Positions 1 through 15,100 of a DNA stretch of 64,000 nucleotides are shown here, in pieces. Positions within the stretch are counted from its first letter, which is position 1. Each line of letters begins with the position of its first letter. Both the position numbers and the translations under genes were made by a program. The notes under the pieces are model-generated. The model saw only the letters and a program-made list of their open reading frames with translations. It was not told the origin of the DNA and searched no databases. The DNA lies in the NCBI RefSeq assembly GCF_032854445.1, contig NC_088295.1, positions 70,956,028 through 71,020,027 of the forward strand, read 5' to 3'. Source of the stretch: Liolophura sinensis. Taxonomy: Eukaryota; Mollusca; Polyplacophora; Chitonida; Chitonidae.

Positions 1-1146
1 GTATGCACTGTATATATGTATGTACTGTATATGTGTACCTTTCTCACATATAAAAAGAGACAACCTTAAAATATGGGAATCTGATGACAGGTACATGTAC
101 ACTGAACCAGATGCCTGTGATTGTAACACACCCTCAAGTATAATCACAACATAGATACAGACTGGTAGTAACAGACTGCTGTCAGACCTGGAGAGAAGGA
201 CTAGGATAGGTCCTGGGACTTCAGTGTAAAAGATGGTGTCTCGTTACCCAAAACCAACATGTACATTTGCAATCATCTATCAACACATTAAAGTATTAAT
301 TAAGTTGGTGAGAACAACCATTTAAGGACTTTAACAATAAAAAATATAAAAAATCCCCATGGAATCCACTGACCTGCAGTGAAACATACATACCAGTATA
401 CCTGTACATGTAGGCCTCATTTTTTTTTTCAGAAATTATACAAGACGACATATACAAAATGTTATCTTTGTATTGGTTATTACTTATTTTATTTAAGTCA
501 TATCAATAATTTTATCCAATATTTTACAGATTCCTGACATGAAAATTAAAAACCTCTACATGGATGCTATCCTATCTGTGAAAACAACACCATGCCCACA
601 GGTTACTTGTATATGTATGACAGGATCACAGTTATATGTAAGTGATGCCACATGGTCCAACCCCAAATGAAACTGAAGATACATGTAGAACACAGGTTAT
701 GGCCTGCTCTAACACTTTCATATTTATGAAAATTCCCAACTTCATGGTATTAACAAGATTATCACATGCCAAATATCTACATTCAAGATACTCCCATAAG
801 ATAACAAAGACACAGACACGTATACATATATCCATGTGCATGTAATGTAAATGTAGATTAACTCTAGAAAAAGCAACAGCCTTAAAAGATAATGAAACAG
901 CCACAAAAAAAAACTCTTAACAAAAAGCACTCCTCATGGCACACTGTAAGATACTTTCAATGATTAATAGCTTTCAAGCACCATACATGTATGTTGTATA
1001 CATACATGTATATGTACATGTACAGTATGTCTGCATATGCATGTCAATAGCTATACAAAAAAAACAATCTGAGAGACCAAAAACTGCTTACATTTGACAT
1101 TACATTTCGATAGACACATTTTGTAAATGTGTGTACAGGTACTTAC
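1..1146. other. Non-coding stretch, presumed first intron of the minus-strand gene
   Basis: AT-rich sequence with many copies of TACATGTA/ACATGTAC-type words. It follows the splice donor of the minus-strand exon at 1147-1238 and should be its first intron. I recognise no further exon of that gene here. Short open frames on both strands show no conserved motif. Confidence 0.5.
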
Positions 1147-1238
1147 TCATTGTGGGGTAGCTTAGGGACATTCCCAGCCCTATCCATGTCAAACTCCTCT
1201 ATCTCCTCAGCCAGCTCCAGGGGCATTGTGTCATCCAT
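1147..1238 (-). CDS. First coding exon of an unidentified minus-strand gene (partial)
   Basis: Reading the minus strand, an ATG at 1238-1236 in a strong start context (A at -3, G at +4) opens a 30-codon acidic peptide beginning MDDTMPLELAEEIEEFDMDR and ending ...KLPHN. It runs into a consensus donor (GA|gtaagt, phase 2) at 1147/1146. The exon is rich in Glu and Asp with regularly spaced Leu and Ile, as in a short amphipathic helix. I cannot name the gene: the rest must lie left of the window, beyond an intron longer than 1.1 kb. The call rests on the start context, the clean frame and the exact donor, not on homology. It is head-to-head with SH3BP5 at a distance of about 4.9 kb. Confidence 0.55.
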
Positions 1239-1650
1239 TGTTATAAATTAGTTTTTCAACTGATGAACTTCTAACCAAATAATTAATCAGCAAGGATCAC
1301 AGTATTAACAATACATAGTATCCTGTGAGATATTGCAAGCTATCAAATTCACCAAGAGAAAAAGTGCTCATTTAAATCATGCAACAAGTTAAAGTGCACT
1401 TTCCGACCTGAAATAGTTTAGCCCACACACAGGCCAAACTAAGGGGGAGGGGCACTATGGAGAAATCGTTAGAGAATATCAGTATCACTCCTCCCAAAGG
1501 TACCCCGTGTCAACATCTGCAAGCAATGCTTCAACACTTTCTCATGAGGACAATACAACTAATAAAACCTCTTCAGTACTACACAACATTAGTAAGGAGA
1601 GCACTCAAGTACCACTTGACCATACTATAGAGAAGCCATATGGCATGAAT

Positions 1651-1770
1651 ACTGTTGAGTGGTGATAGAGGCTAAATGTATTATGTGCACTGTAAGATTT
1701 CCATCCCTGTACTGTTGAATGGAGATAGAGACTACATGTATTATGTGAACTGTAAGATTTCCATCCCTGT
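1651..1770. repeat. 60-bp tandem duplication
   Basis: Two adjacent 60-bp copies, 1651-1710 and 1711-1770, both starting with actgttga and ending with gatttccatccctgt. They differ at a handful of positions, so this is a moderately old local duplication. Confidence 0.85.
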
Positions 1771-2237
1771 CCTACATGCACATGAACTTATCCAGAATAC
1801 CACCCTAATAAGCACTGTAAATATACCACAAGTGAGGGCCTAATGTTAAACTTTGCCCAGGGTGACATAACGCTACATGTATGTGAGGGCAACATTAAAC
1901 CAATGATGGTGAACAATATCAGGTTTGGGTCTGTCCAAACTGTCCCACCCAGGCCTAACAACTTGACCACGGTACATGTATGTCATAAACACCTCTCTCA
2001 AACATGTCCATATCACCAGATTCATGTACCTCCATAAGTGTTGTACACAACATAACTCTTTTTCATGAACTTACCTCATAATTGCCAGCCAGGATCCTAC
2101 AACCTATATTAAATGTTTCAAACAGCCTAGTCTAAGACAAACCACAAACTGTCTTAACAAATACCTACTCTTTGTAAGCCATCTATTGTGTTATATTATT
2201 AACCTGTTCTGTCTTGACGGTGGGTTTTTTTTTTTAC

Positions 2238-3149
2238 GATAAAAGGTCTTAACAGAAACATGACTGAATAGTTGACAGTATGTGACTGTTTAATTTATCA
2301 ACCAGCCACAGTCATCAGGTTATCAAAGTGAAGAATGTGCATTTCTATCTTACTGATAACACACAGGATTAATCATGCTCAAAAAACTACACCATAAAGA
2401 ATGTTGTCAGTGGCCATAAAGTGATGGTAACTACATGTAAAGATATTTTTTTCTTTTAAATAATACACTGCTGATGAGCTTTTGAACAATGAACAATTGT
2501 GATACAAATACATGTATTTTATTCCTACCTCATGCTAACCTGTTATCAATTTCTAAAATACACTGTACATCTTGTTGAAATTGGTTAGCTTTTTAACAAT
2601 ATATCAATACTTGTGTATTAAGTACACTGGCACATATCTTTCAGGCATATATATTAGAACATGTACATATGCCAGGCAAAAATATAACCAGAGAAAGAGA
2701 CATGTAATCTTATTTGCTATGACAATAATTGGGCCTAATCTGCTCCTGCAGAAATCATTTCCTTTCACTGACAGATGTAGGGGAACCATAAACATGTACA
2801 TGTGGCCCACATCATGATCCGAAAGTGTCATATGACAAAGATGAGGCTAAAGCGCTTAACCGCTTTTGAAGACCTGCATATTTATAAGAATGTACAAATG
2901 AATTCACATGCAAAAACTGAAAACAACTGCAGATATCGTACGTACAAGTACAGGTATACGTATACAGTAAATTTTAGCTTTTCGGCCATTATGAAATAAC
3001 TCTCGTCCACATCTGCAATAAAATGAGGAAACCCAGATTACTACATCACATGTAGACCGTCAATGATGCTGAAAAAAAGGCTGGTTGATAAATTAAACAG
3101 TCACATACTGTCAACTATTCAGTCATGTTTCTGTTACAGACCTTTTATC
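2238..3149. repeat. Pair of 70-bp inverted repeats flanking about 770 bp
   Basis: The left arm, 2238-2307 (gataaaaggtct...caaccagcc), reappears as its reverse complement at 3079-3149. The only differences I see are a one- or two-base change in the middle. The arms enclose about 770 bp with no recognisable transposase. Possible readings are terminal or subterminal repeats of a non-autonomous DNA transposon, or a fold-back structure. I could not identify a target-site duplication. Confidence 0.75.
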
Positions 3150-6100
3150 AGCATCAGTGTTACCATTCATTTATCAGATATGCAGACTTTAATCTATTAT
3201 AGTGTCAAAGTTGTCACTTCAAATTGTTTTATAATGCTGACCTGTGCAATCTGAAGAAAAAAGGTTGGCACAAATTAAACAGAAACAGAAATCCTTTTCA
3301 CTACCATTTTCTAAATTAAGCTTTTTACACTGCCCACTAAATAAAGCCTAAGCCTACTGTACAGTACATGTACATACATTTGGTAGGTTATTATAACATA
3401 CTGCAGAGTACGTGTTTGTTAACATCAGGGGCTAATATATTCCCCTTGTTTGATGAGAGTTATTTCCCTTGATCTACATATAACTGCATACACTTTTAAT
3501 ACATATATCATTATACCAGTAGACTTAAATTGTGGTGTACTTTAAAGAGCTCTAAGAGTAATACCCAAGAATTGAACAGCATTATGATATGCATGCATTT
3601 CACAAACCCAAATTATAAAAATGATCCACGCACATGAACCCATGACACTTGAGCCTGAACAGTTAAAATACATCACCTTTAGCACACTGTCACTATGTGC
3701 CTATACAAAGGTACGTATACACCATTCTGATTATATATATATATATACATATAAAATATATATATACTTATTTGATTGCTGTTTCATTCAGAAAAATAAA
3801 TATGTATCCACAGGACAGTGAAGCAAAGTACATGTATAATTTCTTCAAGGCTGAAGTCTGCACGAAGCACAGACCCTTGTCTAGGAATATATGCTGTAAG
3901 GGCAGGATACTAATATGCACTTCAAATACAGATCACAGTGGCATTTCAAACCACACACACGCCATGTACATCTATTAACACTCTGTCTGGGCACATGTGC
4001 CAAAGCACCATGCCTCAGAATTTCTATTTAAATGTTGATTCATTGAGATGAATTGGAGTGTTCCTATTTGTCAACATTCAGTAAATAAGTCATCCACTTA
4101 AGGCAATAAAATACAGAAGTTAAACAATGCATGAAAGGAACTCAAAAAGTAACATTTTGATGTGAAGGAAAACAAACAAAAGTTATGCCAAAACAAATTC
4201 AGGCTTATTTCACATCTTAAAAAAAAAACTTCCATTTTAGGCATTTTCCATCAATGGGCGGAACTTTTTGGAAATAACATCATTAAAGAACATACTAGTA
4301 ATGCAGGACAATATTAGGGTCAATCAACTCATATACTTCACCACCACCACCACCCTATTTTTATGCCCCAATTAGGACACATTCTAAACTGCATGTTAAT
4401 AAAAAAGCATTTATTGTGCATGTGTCCTTTAAATGCAACATTAGTTCCAAAATCAATAATGCAGTTAACCTGCCAAATCATTCTTTTAAATAACCATTCC
4501 ATGTACATGTATGAATAAGAGTTGCTGCAACAGGTCAGCTGATGTCTTATTTAATAAGACCATGCAAGTACACTGCAGAACAGAGGCAGCAAAAGCATGG
4601 GGGACAGAGATTTTATTTGTATGGGACAGTACTGTACACATCATTTATTTTCTCCATGAAAGCTTTTGCAAAATTGTGTGAAAAAGTATGAAAAAGTATA
4701 AAAACAAAAAGTATGAGCCATAACAGTTTAATACCCACGATACAATTAACCAAGATGTAAAATCTTTATAGTGTTATGATATTTCAGAGTGATAATCATG
4801 TGTTATATAAAAGGGCTTAGCATTTCAAAGCTTATTTATTCCTTAGCATTGTACAAAAAAACATGTAATTCAGTATAATCTAAATCTTAATAACAAAGAG
4901 CTGCCTTTGTTAAACAAACAAAAAAAAATGTAATAGACCATCGCAATAACTTCCATCAGTGTTATACAATCATGAGTAACATATTTAATCTACCAGTGTG
5001 TAAACATATGGAAAGACATAGCCAAGTGACATCATGCATACCAACATTTTGTTCATACAAACATCACAATGTTATAGTCTGAGACATGATTTATCACTCA
5101 CATAAACATGCCACCAATCAAGGTGTGCCAGATAGCACTGAATTGTATCTGAATGCATGCTTTAGGAACTATAATGGGGAGAACACCTAGAGAAGGGAGA
5201 ACAAAGTTACAGTGCCTCCCAACATGCAAGCAGTTTGCACTCTATGCTGATCACTTTCAGAAATTCCCAAGTAGCACTGACTGAAAATACATGTACCAAC
5301 AAAGAGACATATTAAATGACAAGATAGTAAATTATATGCCCTAAAAATGCATAACCGGTACCAAACCATTACACTGTAAATTACAGTAATCATTTCCCCT
5401 TCATGTTTCATCAATTTTTTTTAATTTTTTTCTATTCATATCTTGTGATCATGGCAAAGGGATTATATAACCAGTGTATAACAGATGTGCCAGAGGTTGA
5501 ATGAAAGTGGAGACGCAACATTCGTTCCAATTTCCTTTTCTGAAAACCAAAGCTACACATATCTGAAATATGACACCAAAGATAAATGACTGATGAATCA
5601 TGCAGCATCACTGATACTGATAAGAAACAGCAGGAAATCAGTGCATGTTTAATTATTTTCACAACTGTTTTAATACACGTTTTAATACAGAACCTCTTAC
5701 CTGCCAAAGTCATTACACTGCCTTCTCCCTCTGTCTGTTCACCTCAGATCCATGTCAACAACTGATTTTGCATACCTACGATACATGGTTAATTATGATG
5801 TTAACAAGCTGGTGTCTGAGGGAATTAAGGTACCGGGTGGAAGAAAAAATGGTCAGCGAAGAGCGCCACCTGGTAGAGAAAGTGATGTCTCGTACCTTGC
5901 TTTCGTATACAAAATTAATCATATACAATGTACGAGTGAACCACTTCTGATAATAAGAGAATCTTCTCTGTTCGTGAGTGAGAAACGATGACTTGTTTGT
6001 CGAAACCACGGTGATTAGATGGACACGATTCATGATGGAGACATTACTTAGCGATGCTCATAACGGAAGGACAATATCATGGGCAATTGGAAGGGCGTGT

Positions 6101-6161
6101 GTCTGTGAAAAGCTCAAGCAGGTTGATGCCATCGCTGTTTGACGTTTCTCAGTGAGCGAAA

Positions 6162-9100
6162 ATGGCCGACGTTCATGGTCACTGCCAAACCAGAGAAAAT
6201 GTAGAACTTGATTTCCAGCGATCCAGAGCAAGACACATTTCTTCTGGAAGTGGTAACGAAATAGAAGACGAAGCCCTTGATCCAAGAGTTCAGGTGATAA
6301 TAATTAATATCTTCGATATTGTTTGTACTACACTGATAATCACTTAACTCATACTCAGTCAAGACTGGTAATTTTCAAATATAACGAATCAACAAATTGG
6401 GTGTATTTTGTTTAAAATCCTATATATTCCGCACCAGATGTTCTAAAATGACCCATTTTGTTAGGTATGGTTGTTGATTCGAATAAGTAATAGACTTAAT
6501 GTAATCCCAGTTTCTCAGAGGGATACATGTACTTCGTTATTACCCTATGTCTTCTAATTTTTGGGATACCTGGTCTTGGGACACCATATTCTCAGCACTT
6601 TTAACATGCAAGAGATAGGAAAAAAAATGTTATCTGGGCACCCTGCTATAACAAAATATTCTTTCTATTATACGTCCATGATAACTGATGAAATCATTGC
6701 TAAAGTTGTCATTTAAGACTGGTTGCGTGATCTTGTCTTGTTAGGTTGATTTTCGTATCTTTTTGGTGCGCAGATTTAAGACTTAAGTACACCCGACTCG
6801 CCATGCCAGCACAAAGTTATTTTGCCGACAGCGACAGAAATACTTCTGTGGATTTCATCAACATTTTGACTCGAGAATGGATTAAGACTTGCAGGAGTGG
6901 TAATAAAGGTCACATTGTCTTTAATGTACACCAGAAATTGACATGTGCCGATGTTTTAAAGTGGATTTACAGGCCCACTTTGTTCCACAATCGAGTTTTT
7001 GAGTTGAACAATTAAACAGTGAGGCAGGTAAATGTCAGAAATTGTTGAAAATAGACCACATTGTTTAAGTTAATTCAATCAGCTAACTTCTTGGTTCATC
7101 TCCAGCCCTTTGGCTGGATACAGTACTATGATGCTGATGAACAAAGATGTGGAAGCTACACATATTGGGTGGTTCCAGACTTTGGCCCTTACTTTTGTTT
7201 GATTTCTTTCAGTAGCTCTCTCGATATCAGGACATAAAGTACATGTAGGAGAGTTGCAGCACAGTGTCAAAGTTAAACCGTCGAAAAGATTTTGGCATAA
7301 CCCAACCCTATCAGAAACACTAGTTGTGGTAAACCAGTTACATTTGGATCCTCAGGATGCATGTTACATGGAGAGCATGTGTCTCTGTAATGTTCTTCTG
7401 TCAATTTGAGGATGGATTATGCATGCAAATGCTTGTACATGCCCTGCAGTTTCTTTTGACCTGAACGTTGATAGGAAGTGCGGGTCTGAAGTAAAGTCTA
7501 CATAAAAATAGACATACATGTATATCCTGATTTTTCATTGTTGTACATTACTAAATGAAAGTGAATTATGATAACAGTAACTTGACAAATATGACTGCAG
7601 GTTTACATGCATAAATAAGTTGTTTTTTTTTAACCTTATTTATCTGATAATAGCCCATGAGTTAAATGTCATTAATTATTAGGATTTCTAATGACATTTT
7701 CTGCTGATTACTTACAACTATTTCAGACATTGACAATGAGGCTAGTTTAAAATGAAATAATTTGGGCCAGCATTTTGGAGGGAGGAAGTCATGTGGAGTC
7801 CACTGGAAAGCCCATGACTATCCACAGATTACTGACAGTCCATCTCACATACGATCAGAGAGGAAGCCAACATGAGCTCAACTTGAACTCAAAACCCATT
7901 ACATTAGTGATACACATTTTTGTACTCTTTAATCACAGTTTTGGTAAATTATTTTAACAGGAGGAACTGGAAAAGTTAAATCATGGCTCAGACGATATCA
8001 ACAGGCTGGAACTGGAGTTGGATGTAAGCATAACTATTGTCTTTCTTTAATTGCTTTTCCATGTTGTACATTACCAATCAGAAAGCTATACTTTTTCAGA
8101 CTCTAAACACATCACTGTTCAAGCTAATGATTCTCATTAATTTTGCAAACACCCTAATGATACAATAAAGAGTGCTTACTGCTATAGAGAGAGTGTATGG
8201 TTTTTGTGAGTAGAAGTGCATGCACATGCCAATGTACTTTAGGCAGTGGAAAACTAGCTCATTTCTTTTTATTCATCCTTTCTCATTTCTGTACTATGTT
8301 TACATTTTAAACATGTAAATTACATATAAATTTAAGAATTTTTGTGTAACATTGCCTATTTTTCTGTTTCAGGATGCAAGGTCCACTTTTCGGCAAACAT
8401 TGTCGGATTCTACTCAGAAGTTAAACACCTTGACAAAGAAGTTGGGATCATGCATAGAAAAAGCAAGGCCATATTACGATGCAAAGGATGCGAGCAAAGG
8501 AGGTATACACTGTACATATTCATATGAAATATTACTGATGATGTTTGTTAACACCTGTTAAACCCACCTTGGTATAACATGTATTTATATCATATCCCAC
8601 GTTAGCATGAAATTCATGCATGCTTTCTATTTTCTTTTACAGTAAAATGGTATATTTTTAGGTGATATTACTTAAAATGACCCTGTATGTGAATTGTATT
8701 TTTGCATAGTTTGATTATATCAGTCTTTCAAATATCACAATCATTCGCCCTTACCCTTGTTGTTTCAAGGCACAAGTAGAGACTCAGCGTGCAGCCTTGA
8801 GGTTTGAGAGGGCTATGAGCATGCATGAGGCAGCCAAGGAGATGGTGCAGTTAGCAGAGCAAGGTTATATGAACAAAGGCGAGCCCTTTGACCCAGCCTG
8901 GCAGGAAATGCTGAATCATGCCACAATGAAGGTAGACAATGCCAACAGATAAACATATATCTCTCTTTTTGATCACAAGGGTTTTTTTGCTTTGAGACTC
9001 CAGGAAATATAGCTGTTCAGGTCTTTTTTTTTTGATGTTTTATTTAAAGTGACCCTTCTTACACTTACCAAATTACAAATATCATCCACTGCAACTAACC

Positions 9101-12100
9101 CATGGGTAGAATCTTCATTATATAACATGTATCTCTTAGACATATCAGTTTCTTTTAGCAGAGCTCCAGAAATTCAAATGTCGTACATCCAAAGTCTCAT
9201 TGTGGTTAGTGTGTAAACCTATGATGAACATATAGAAACTTGTTTGGGTTTTCTCCAATTCTCCTTTTTTCCATTCAGTGGCTGGCATAATACAGTCAAA
9301 AGCTGGCTGTCAGCCAGGACCTGATTAATTAGGTAAATTGCAGCACATCTAGCAATGATCCTAAATGTACATCTATACATTAAAGGTGAAACATTCAGAT
9401 TACTCCAGTGTTATAACATTCTTGGCAAGGATTCCCTTGACCAGATGTGTTGACAGTATGTATGTATAAGCTGTTGTGATTTAGGTGAATGAAGCTGAGA
9501 AGGAGAGAATAGAGAGTGAACAGGAACATCAGCTCACGGCCAAGTTCTATAATGAAGCTGATCAAAGAGTGCAATTCCTACAAAAAGAGCTGAAGAGAGC
9601 GATCACAAAGTCCAGGTATGTTTATGGCATGTGTGTTGAGAATCATAAGCTAGAGCATTTGCATAAGGAAAGGCAACACAAAGTGGGCTAAGCTCATTGT
9701 GAAGGAATAACTACACTGAAGAAAATTGGATACTTGCACATTTGATATATAGCATAATAAAGAACAGTGCACCGTCTCACATTAAGTGTGTTATCTGCTA
9801 AAAGCACATGCAAGCACAAGCACATGGGGAATTATTTTGTCTGTTCTGTTGATACTTTACATAATATTGATGTGGTTAAGCTAAACTTGTGCTCTAGAAA
9901 CAAGCTGGAATGCCATGATAAATTAACAGTTAATAAATATTGTCTAATCATTGATGGTCACCATTTAGATATGACAGCTTGTGTTATTTGCTGTTTTCGT
10001 ACCTCTAACTATTCTTCAGTGTTGAAGCAGTTGTTGCAAAACATAGCTACATGTGAGACTTCTGTTGTCCTGCTAGTAGTGTGTTACTGCTCATTTATAT
10101 TGGCGCAATCCCATTCCTAGTTGCTCTCATATATCCCATACCTGCAGGTCTCCCTTTTTACCCTTGTCTCTTGTTTTTTTTTTTACTCCCCTTTTTATTA
10201 TTTTTAACTTTTTTGAACACCTCTGATAATCATTATAAGTATTTATTTATACAGCTGCATGGGGTGCCATGGTTAGACAAAACTGCACAAGTATGCATGT
10301 GTGGATTAAATGGGGTGAAGGTTAATGATTCCTGGTGATTGACACTCAATTTTCACGATACTTTTTGATAGCCTACTACGCACTCACTAATAATTGACAC
10401 TGGTAATTAAACACAGTGCATGTATATTTATAATTGAATGACACTAGTACAAACTATTTGCCAGTTTATTGCCAGGGTTAAACAGGTTAAAACGGCGGCT
10501 GTCAAACATGAATTCAGCCTGCTGCTAGTATTGACCTTTCCAGAAACTAAATCTTCTCCTGATCACTTTTCTTTGTTCACAAACTATTACATTGTCTCTA
10601 AGCAAGGACACTCTGCTGTATATGACCTAGAAGGTACTGCCAAAATGCAAAATGATTTATGACAATAGTTTGATTTCTGTATCGTTGAAAGACAGTGATA
10701 TAATATATTAAGTTGACAGAAACTTAACTTACGTGAAATACAGAAGTTAGACATAGTAATTTCTTAAATACGGCTGGCACAAGTTTTTGTCGGTTTACTC
10801 CGGGCTCTGCCTGTTTTCACACCACAATGCCGGCCCCCATCATGTAAGTGAAATACTGTTGAGTAGGGCATAATCAATTCAATAAATAAATAAATTTTTC
10901 ACATAAAGCATTGTTCTCCTGTCGGTACAAGTACTTATAGCACTTCAGCCGTGACCAGAGTGCTATGATAATAAATGTTGCTGGTCATACATGTAAAAGT
11001 TTGCTCCACTGATTTCCAAACAGGCTCTTACTGTTTGTGAGACGTGGGTGACAGTCGACAGTGATCATGTAGCTGGTTGCACAGTCTAATGTTCCTTGAA
11101 GATTACTTGCTGTGCACATACGTAGTACATGTGAAAGTTTGTCAAGCATTTAGCCTGTGTGCTCCGGTTTTTGTCACCCATAAAGCTAGCTGCCATCATA
11201 TAAGGGAGAAAAAAACTTGAGGTATTAAGCAGTAAAGAAATAAATTAAATTGTTACCAAAGACAGATTTAGGCAGTACTGTACTGGTTATCACTTACAAA
11301 ATTTGCAGAGATTAAACTGAAAAGAAGCTATGAAGTTATCACTGGTTTATAACAAGATTTTATACATGTCTTGCATTTTACATTCTTTTATACATTAAAA
11401 TCAAGCAGTAAAATTGCTGATCTCCTTTTACCAGAAGCTGCTTTTTACATAAAGTGGAATTATCATCTTATTTGCCAGATCATATTAAATATTTCTGTTG
11501 CATTTGCAAATGTTTACATTTCAAACCTGTTGTACCCAAGCTATCTTTGAGAATTGACTTTATACCCTCTGATGACATATCATGTGAATTGTTTCTACTC
11601 ACAGTCTGATAGTCTGTTTGTCTATGAATGATCTCTGAATGATCTCTGCATCAGTGGTTTTTCAGATATACAGCAACATATCCATGTATCAGAATGAAAG
11701 CCTGAGCACCTCCACCAAATGGATGTTCTTTCTTTAGTGGCACAATCTGTTAATGCACCGGAGAAAAGGCTATACTAAAGATGTTACAAAGGGTGGTGGT
11801 CTTGCCTTGTAAATATCCCCCTCGCTGAGTTTAGATCATTATAGCTAGTCATCTGGTTGTGTTTTAATACAAGATTCACTTATAATTACTCTCATCATTA
11901 TTGTACCAGATTACTTTTTGGGATATGACATAACGACAACAGAGTGACATCCGGTAGAGACGTGACACCATTGCTTTATGACATGGTAAAGTCAGTCTGA
12001 TTGATATTTACAGTATGGAAGACTTATTAAACAAGATATATAAATAATATTTTGAATGAGATTCACAGGTTGGTTTGGTTGTCAAATGTAGCGAAAATGA

Positions 12101-15100
12101 TGACATTGTGCACAAAGTTTTATCTACATCTGTGTGGTGCAGAGAAATACTTTGCATAGTGTCATGAAGCTTGCATCTTTATTGACACAAACAAATCATT
12201 TTTAATATTATTTTCATAACAATTATATGCTTAAATTCCTCTGCAAAATGGGCTTTGGTGGTTGAAACGGTTAAGGATTTACAGTAAATGGAAACACTTT
12301 CATGTTAAAAGCTACATGTAGGCCAGTGGCCCTAACATGCTATATGTCTGATATCATTGTGTTCAGGATGTCACTACAAGTATGTTGTAATGATGTAACT
12401 CGAAAACAATGAAAACTTTGTGTCATGGGTAGTCATTATGATTCAACCTATTTCATAACATTTGGATAGCTGTACTTTTTGTGCTTGTGTGAAATCAATA
12501 ATGAAACAGATTTAAGCTTCTTACATGTACATGTTTTGATTATGTGCAAACATAAAATGAAAAAATAGGTTGGACAGCCTTGCTTTCTTTTATATATTAT
12601 GCTTTTATTTACCAGTATTTATATATGTTTTTGTAATCTTGTGGCTTTTGTACATCACATTATTTCATGGCCAAACTTATTTCTATCTTATCACACATGT
12701 TAAATTCATTTTTATATATACTCCATTTAATACTGGAAAACCTGGATAAATTTATTCCTATCCATATGAAAATTTGAGTTAAATAACTGATCAATTGAAA
12801 ATCTTCATTTGCGGTAACAATGATTATGTAACTTTATCAGAAACATTGCTCTTCTGACCTGCTAATCCAGATTTTCCATTTTGCTTTCTGGCTAGTTACT
12901 CAACACGCAGCAGTTTACTTCAACTCAATAACATTGTCAACCAACATCGATTAGAAATCCTGTAAGTAAACTGTATTCTTGAAATTCTAGTGGTATCTGT
13001 CACCTTCTGCACTAACCTAGATGTACCTAATATGGTGATATCTGAGCCCACCCTATATCACAATCAGTTACTCGTATCTGTTGTATACATTTATTCCACA
13101 GCAACAACACACTTGTACATGCTCCGTTTGTGACATTGAAACTGCATGCACATCATGGAAAAGAAATGTACTTCATGCTATGTTTTAAAGGAAGAGAAAA
13201 CATTAGTAGTGCAAACTTCTTATGAAAAGCTATGTGTACATGTATGTTTTACAATTTTTTGGATTTAATTCTCTAAGAGAAATGGGCATTTGAAAAGAAA
13301 CTGGGTGCAATGCATGTCTAACAAACATAGGTATACCAAAGTTTGGTGTTTCTCTTATGAAAAGTGTTAAACCAGGATTTTAATCATTTTTCATTACATA
13401 ATCAGTATATTCATATAAATGTACATGTATGTTGTTTGAATTCATATTTAACGCATGTTAAATATACATTTAAATAAAATAGCATGTATTTAGACATGCA
13501 TCGCATCCTGATTTTGAGCATATGATAAGTCAGATGTCCATTATATCTGAGGGGTAATTCTAACATCCACCACACAAAAACTGTTGTTAATTGTCATTTT
13601 CTCCTGTACGAAACCTTCAAGAAAAAAATTCTCAGAGGCCATATTTTTAAATAACTTAAGTTTCCTTCACCCAGAATCAGGTTTTGACACCGTTAACACA
13701 GAGAAATTCAGGCTGGAAATTGTAAAAATAAACACATTATTGCCAAAAACCACAATCATAAGCCTCTAATGCATGCTAACTTGAGAATAAATAACTACAC
13801 TTGAGGTGTACATGCCATTACACAAAGTATAGTGCTATACATTGTATGCGTTGCTTATATCAGTTCTTTTATCCATTCAGAAACAAGACTTCTTTGACAA
13901 GTTTGACAAATCAAAATACATGTGAATATTTATTCAATGTTTGTCTGTTTTGGTTGCAAATATGAAGTTAGACATAAAGTATTAATGTCAGTTCTGTTGA
14001 CTTTTACAGTCATTGCTGCTGCAGCTTGGTAGAGCACATTCATGTACATCATTCAGTTTGTCTAATACGTAAAGTGTGTCTTTATCCTTTTCAGGCCATA
14101 TTTTGAAATGAAAGGGAAATTTAATCAACTAATGGAGGTAAGCAGGTCGCTATTTATATCTCATGTCAGTAATTTATTTAAATAATATATATTGTTTCTT
14201 GTGACTTATTCTCTTCTTGTAAGTACGATCCCCTTGATTTTATAATATTTAAACACATATACTTAAACTTCCTGAAAAGTTAAATGTACCGCTTCAAGTA
14301 GTAAAACTGAATGAGAATTTCTTTCAGAGGTGAAAATAACAGTTGAAAACTATGTTTATAATATTATTACATTTTTACCATTTGAGTCAGTTAGCGTGCT
14401 AGTGCAGTGACCCAGAAGCCTCTCACCAATGTGGTCGCTGTGAGTTCAGCTCATACTGGCTTCCTCTCTGGCTGTAAGTGGGAAGGTCTGTCAGCAACCT
14501 GCAGATGGTTATGGGTTTCCCTCACAACCATCCATTGGTTTCATGGAAGTGTTTTACACACCACAGCAAGTTCACTTCTAATGAGTGAGATCACAGACTT
14601 GAATCCAGCTCTTGCTGGTTTGACTGCAGAGTTGACAGGTACCTGGCAGTGGTGCTGAAAGATGCCTGCTTTCCACCAAAAATAAGCCTGACCACGTACA
14701 CACAAGCACATACATTCTTTAGTACGACATGAGATTTCAAATAAATAAGTAAATTGACAGGATATTCCAGTTGACTATTTGATTGCCAGTTTAATAATGT
14801 ACTTTAATGTTTCTCTTTGAAGGAACAGAAACAGTATGTGGCCAAGCTGGAGGCTCAGGTTGTGGCCGCCAAATCCATGTACTCAGAGGCACTGAGGAAC
14901 CTGGAGTCTATTAGTGATGACATTCACAGGCAGCGGATGGAGAGACGCAAACACAAAGAGCTTGGCATCAGGAGTGCTGGTGTCGGGGCAGAATCCCCGG
15001 CCCCTCCCCCAATGAGGGAAGGTGGTGTTATGATTGAGGGCAGTGACAAAACTCATCCAGACACTCAGATGGACTCCCCAGAAATCAAGACAGGTAGTCA

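Larger units (their letters stand above)
1239..6161. other. Intergenic region between two divergent genes
   Basis: No convincing coding exon. It holds a 60-bp tandem duplication (1651-1770), a 70-bp inverted-repeat pair (2238-2307 and 3079-3149), a short TA run near 3738-3775, and many TACATGTA words. 5' UTR exons and promoters of both flanking genes are probably here, but no TATA box or other site can be defended. Confidence 0.5.

Noticed and set aside
538-606. Plus-strand exon-like stretch (ttttacag acceptor, 23 open codons, CAG|gttact donor)
   Set aside because: No homology, weak donor, and it lies in the presumed intron of a minus-strand gene; too short to support alone.
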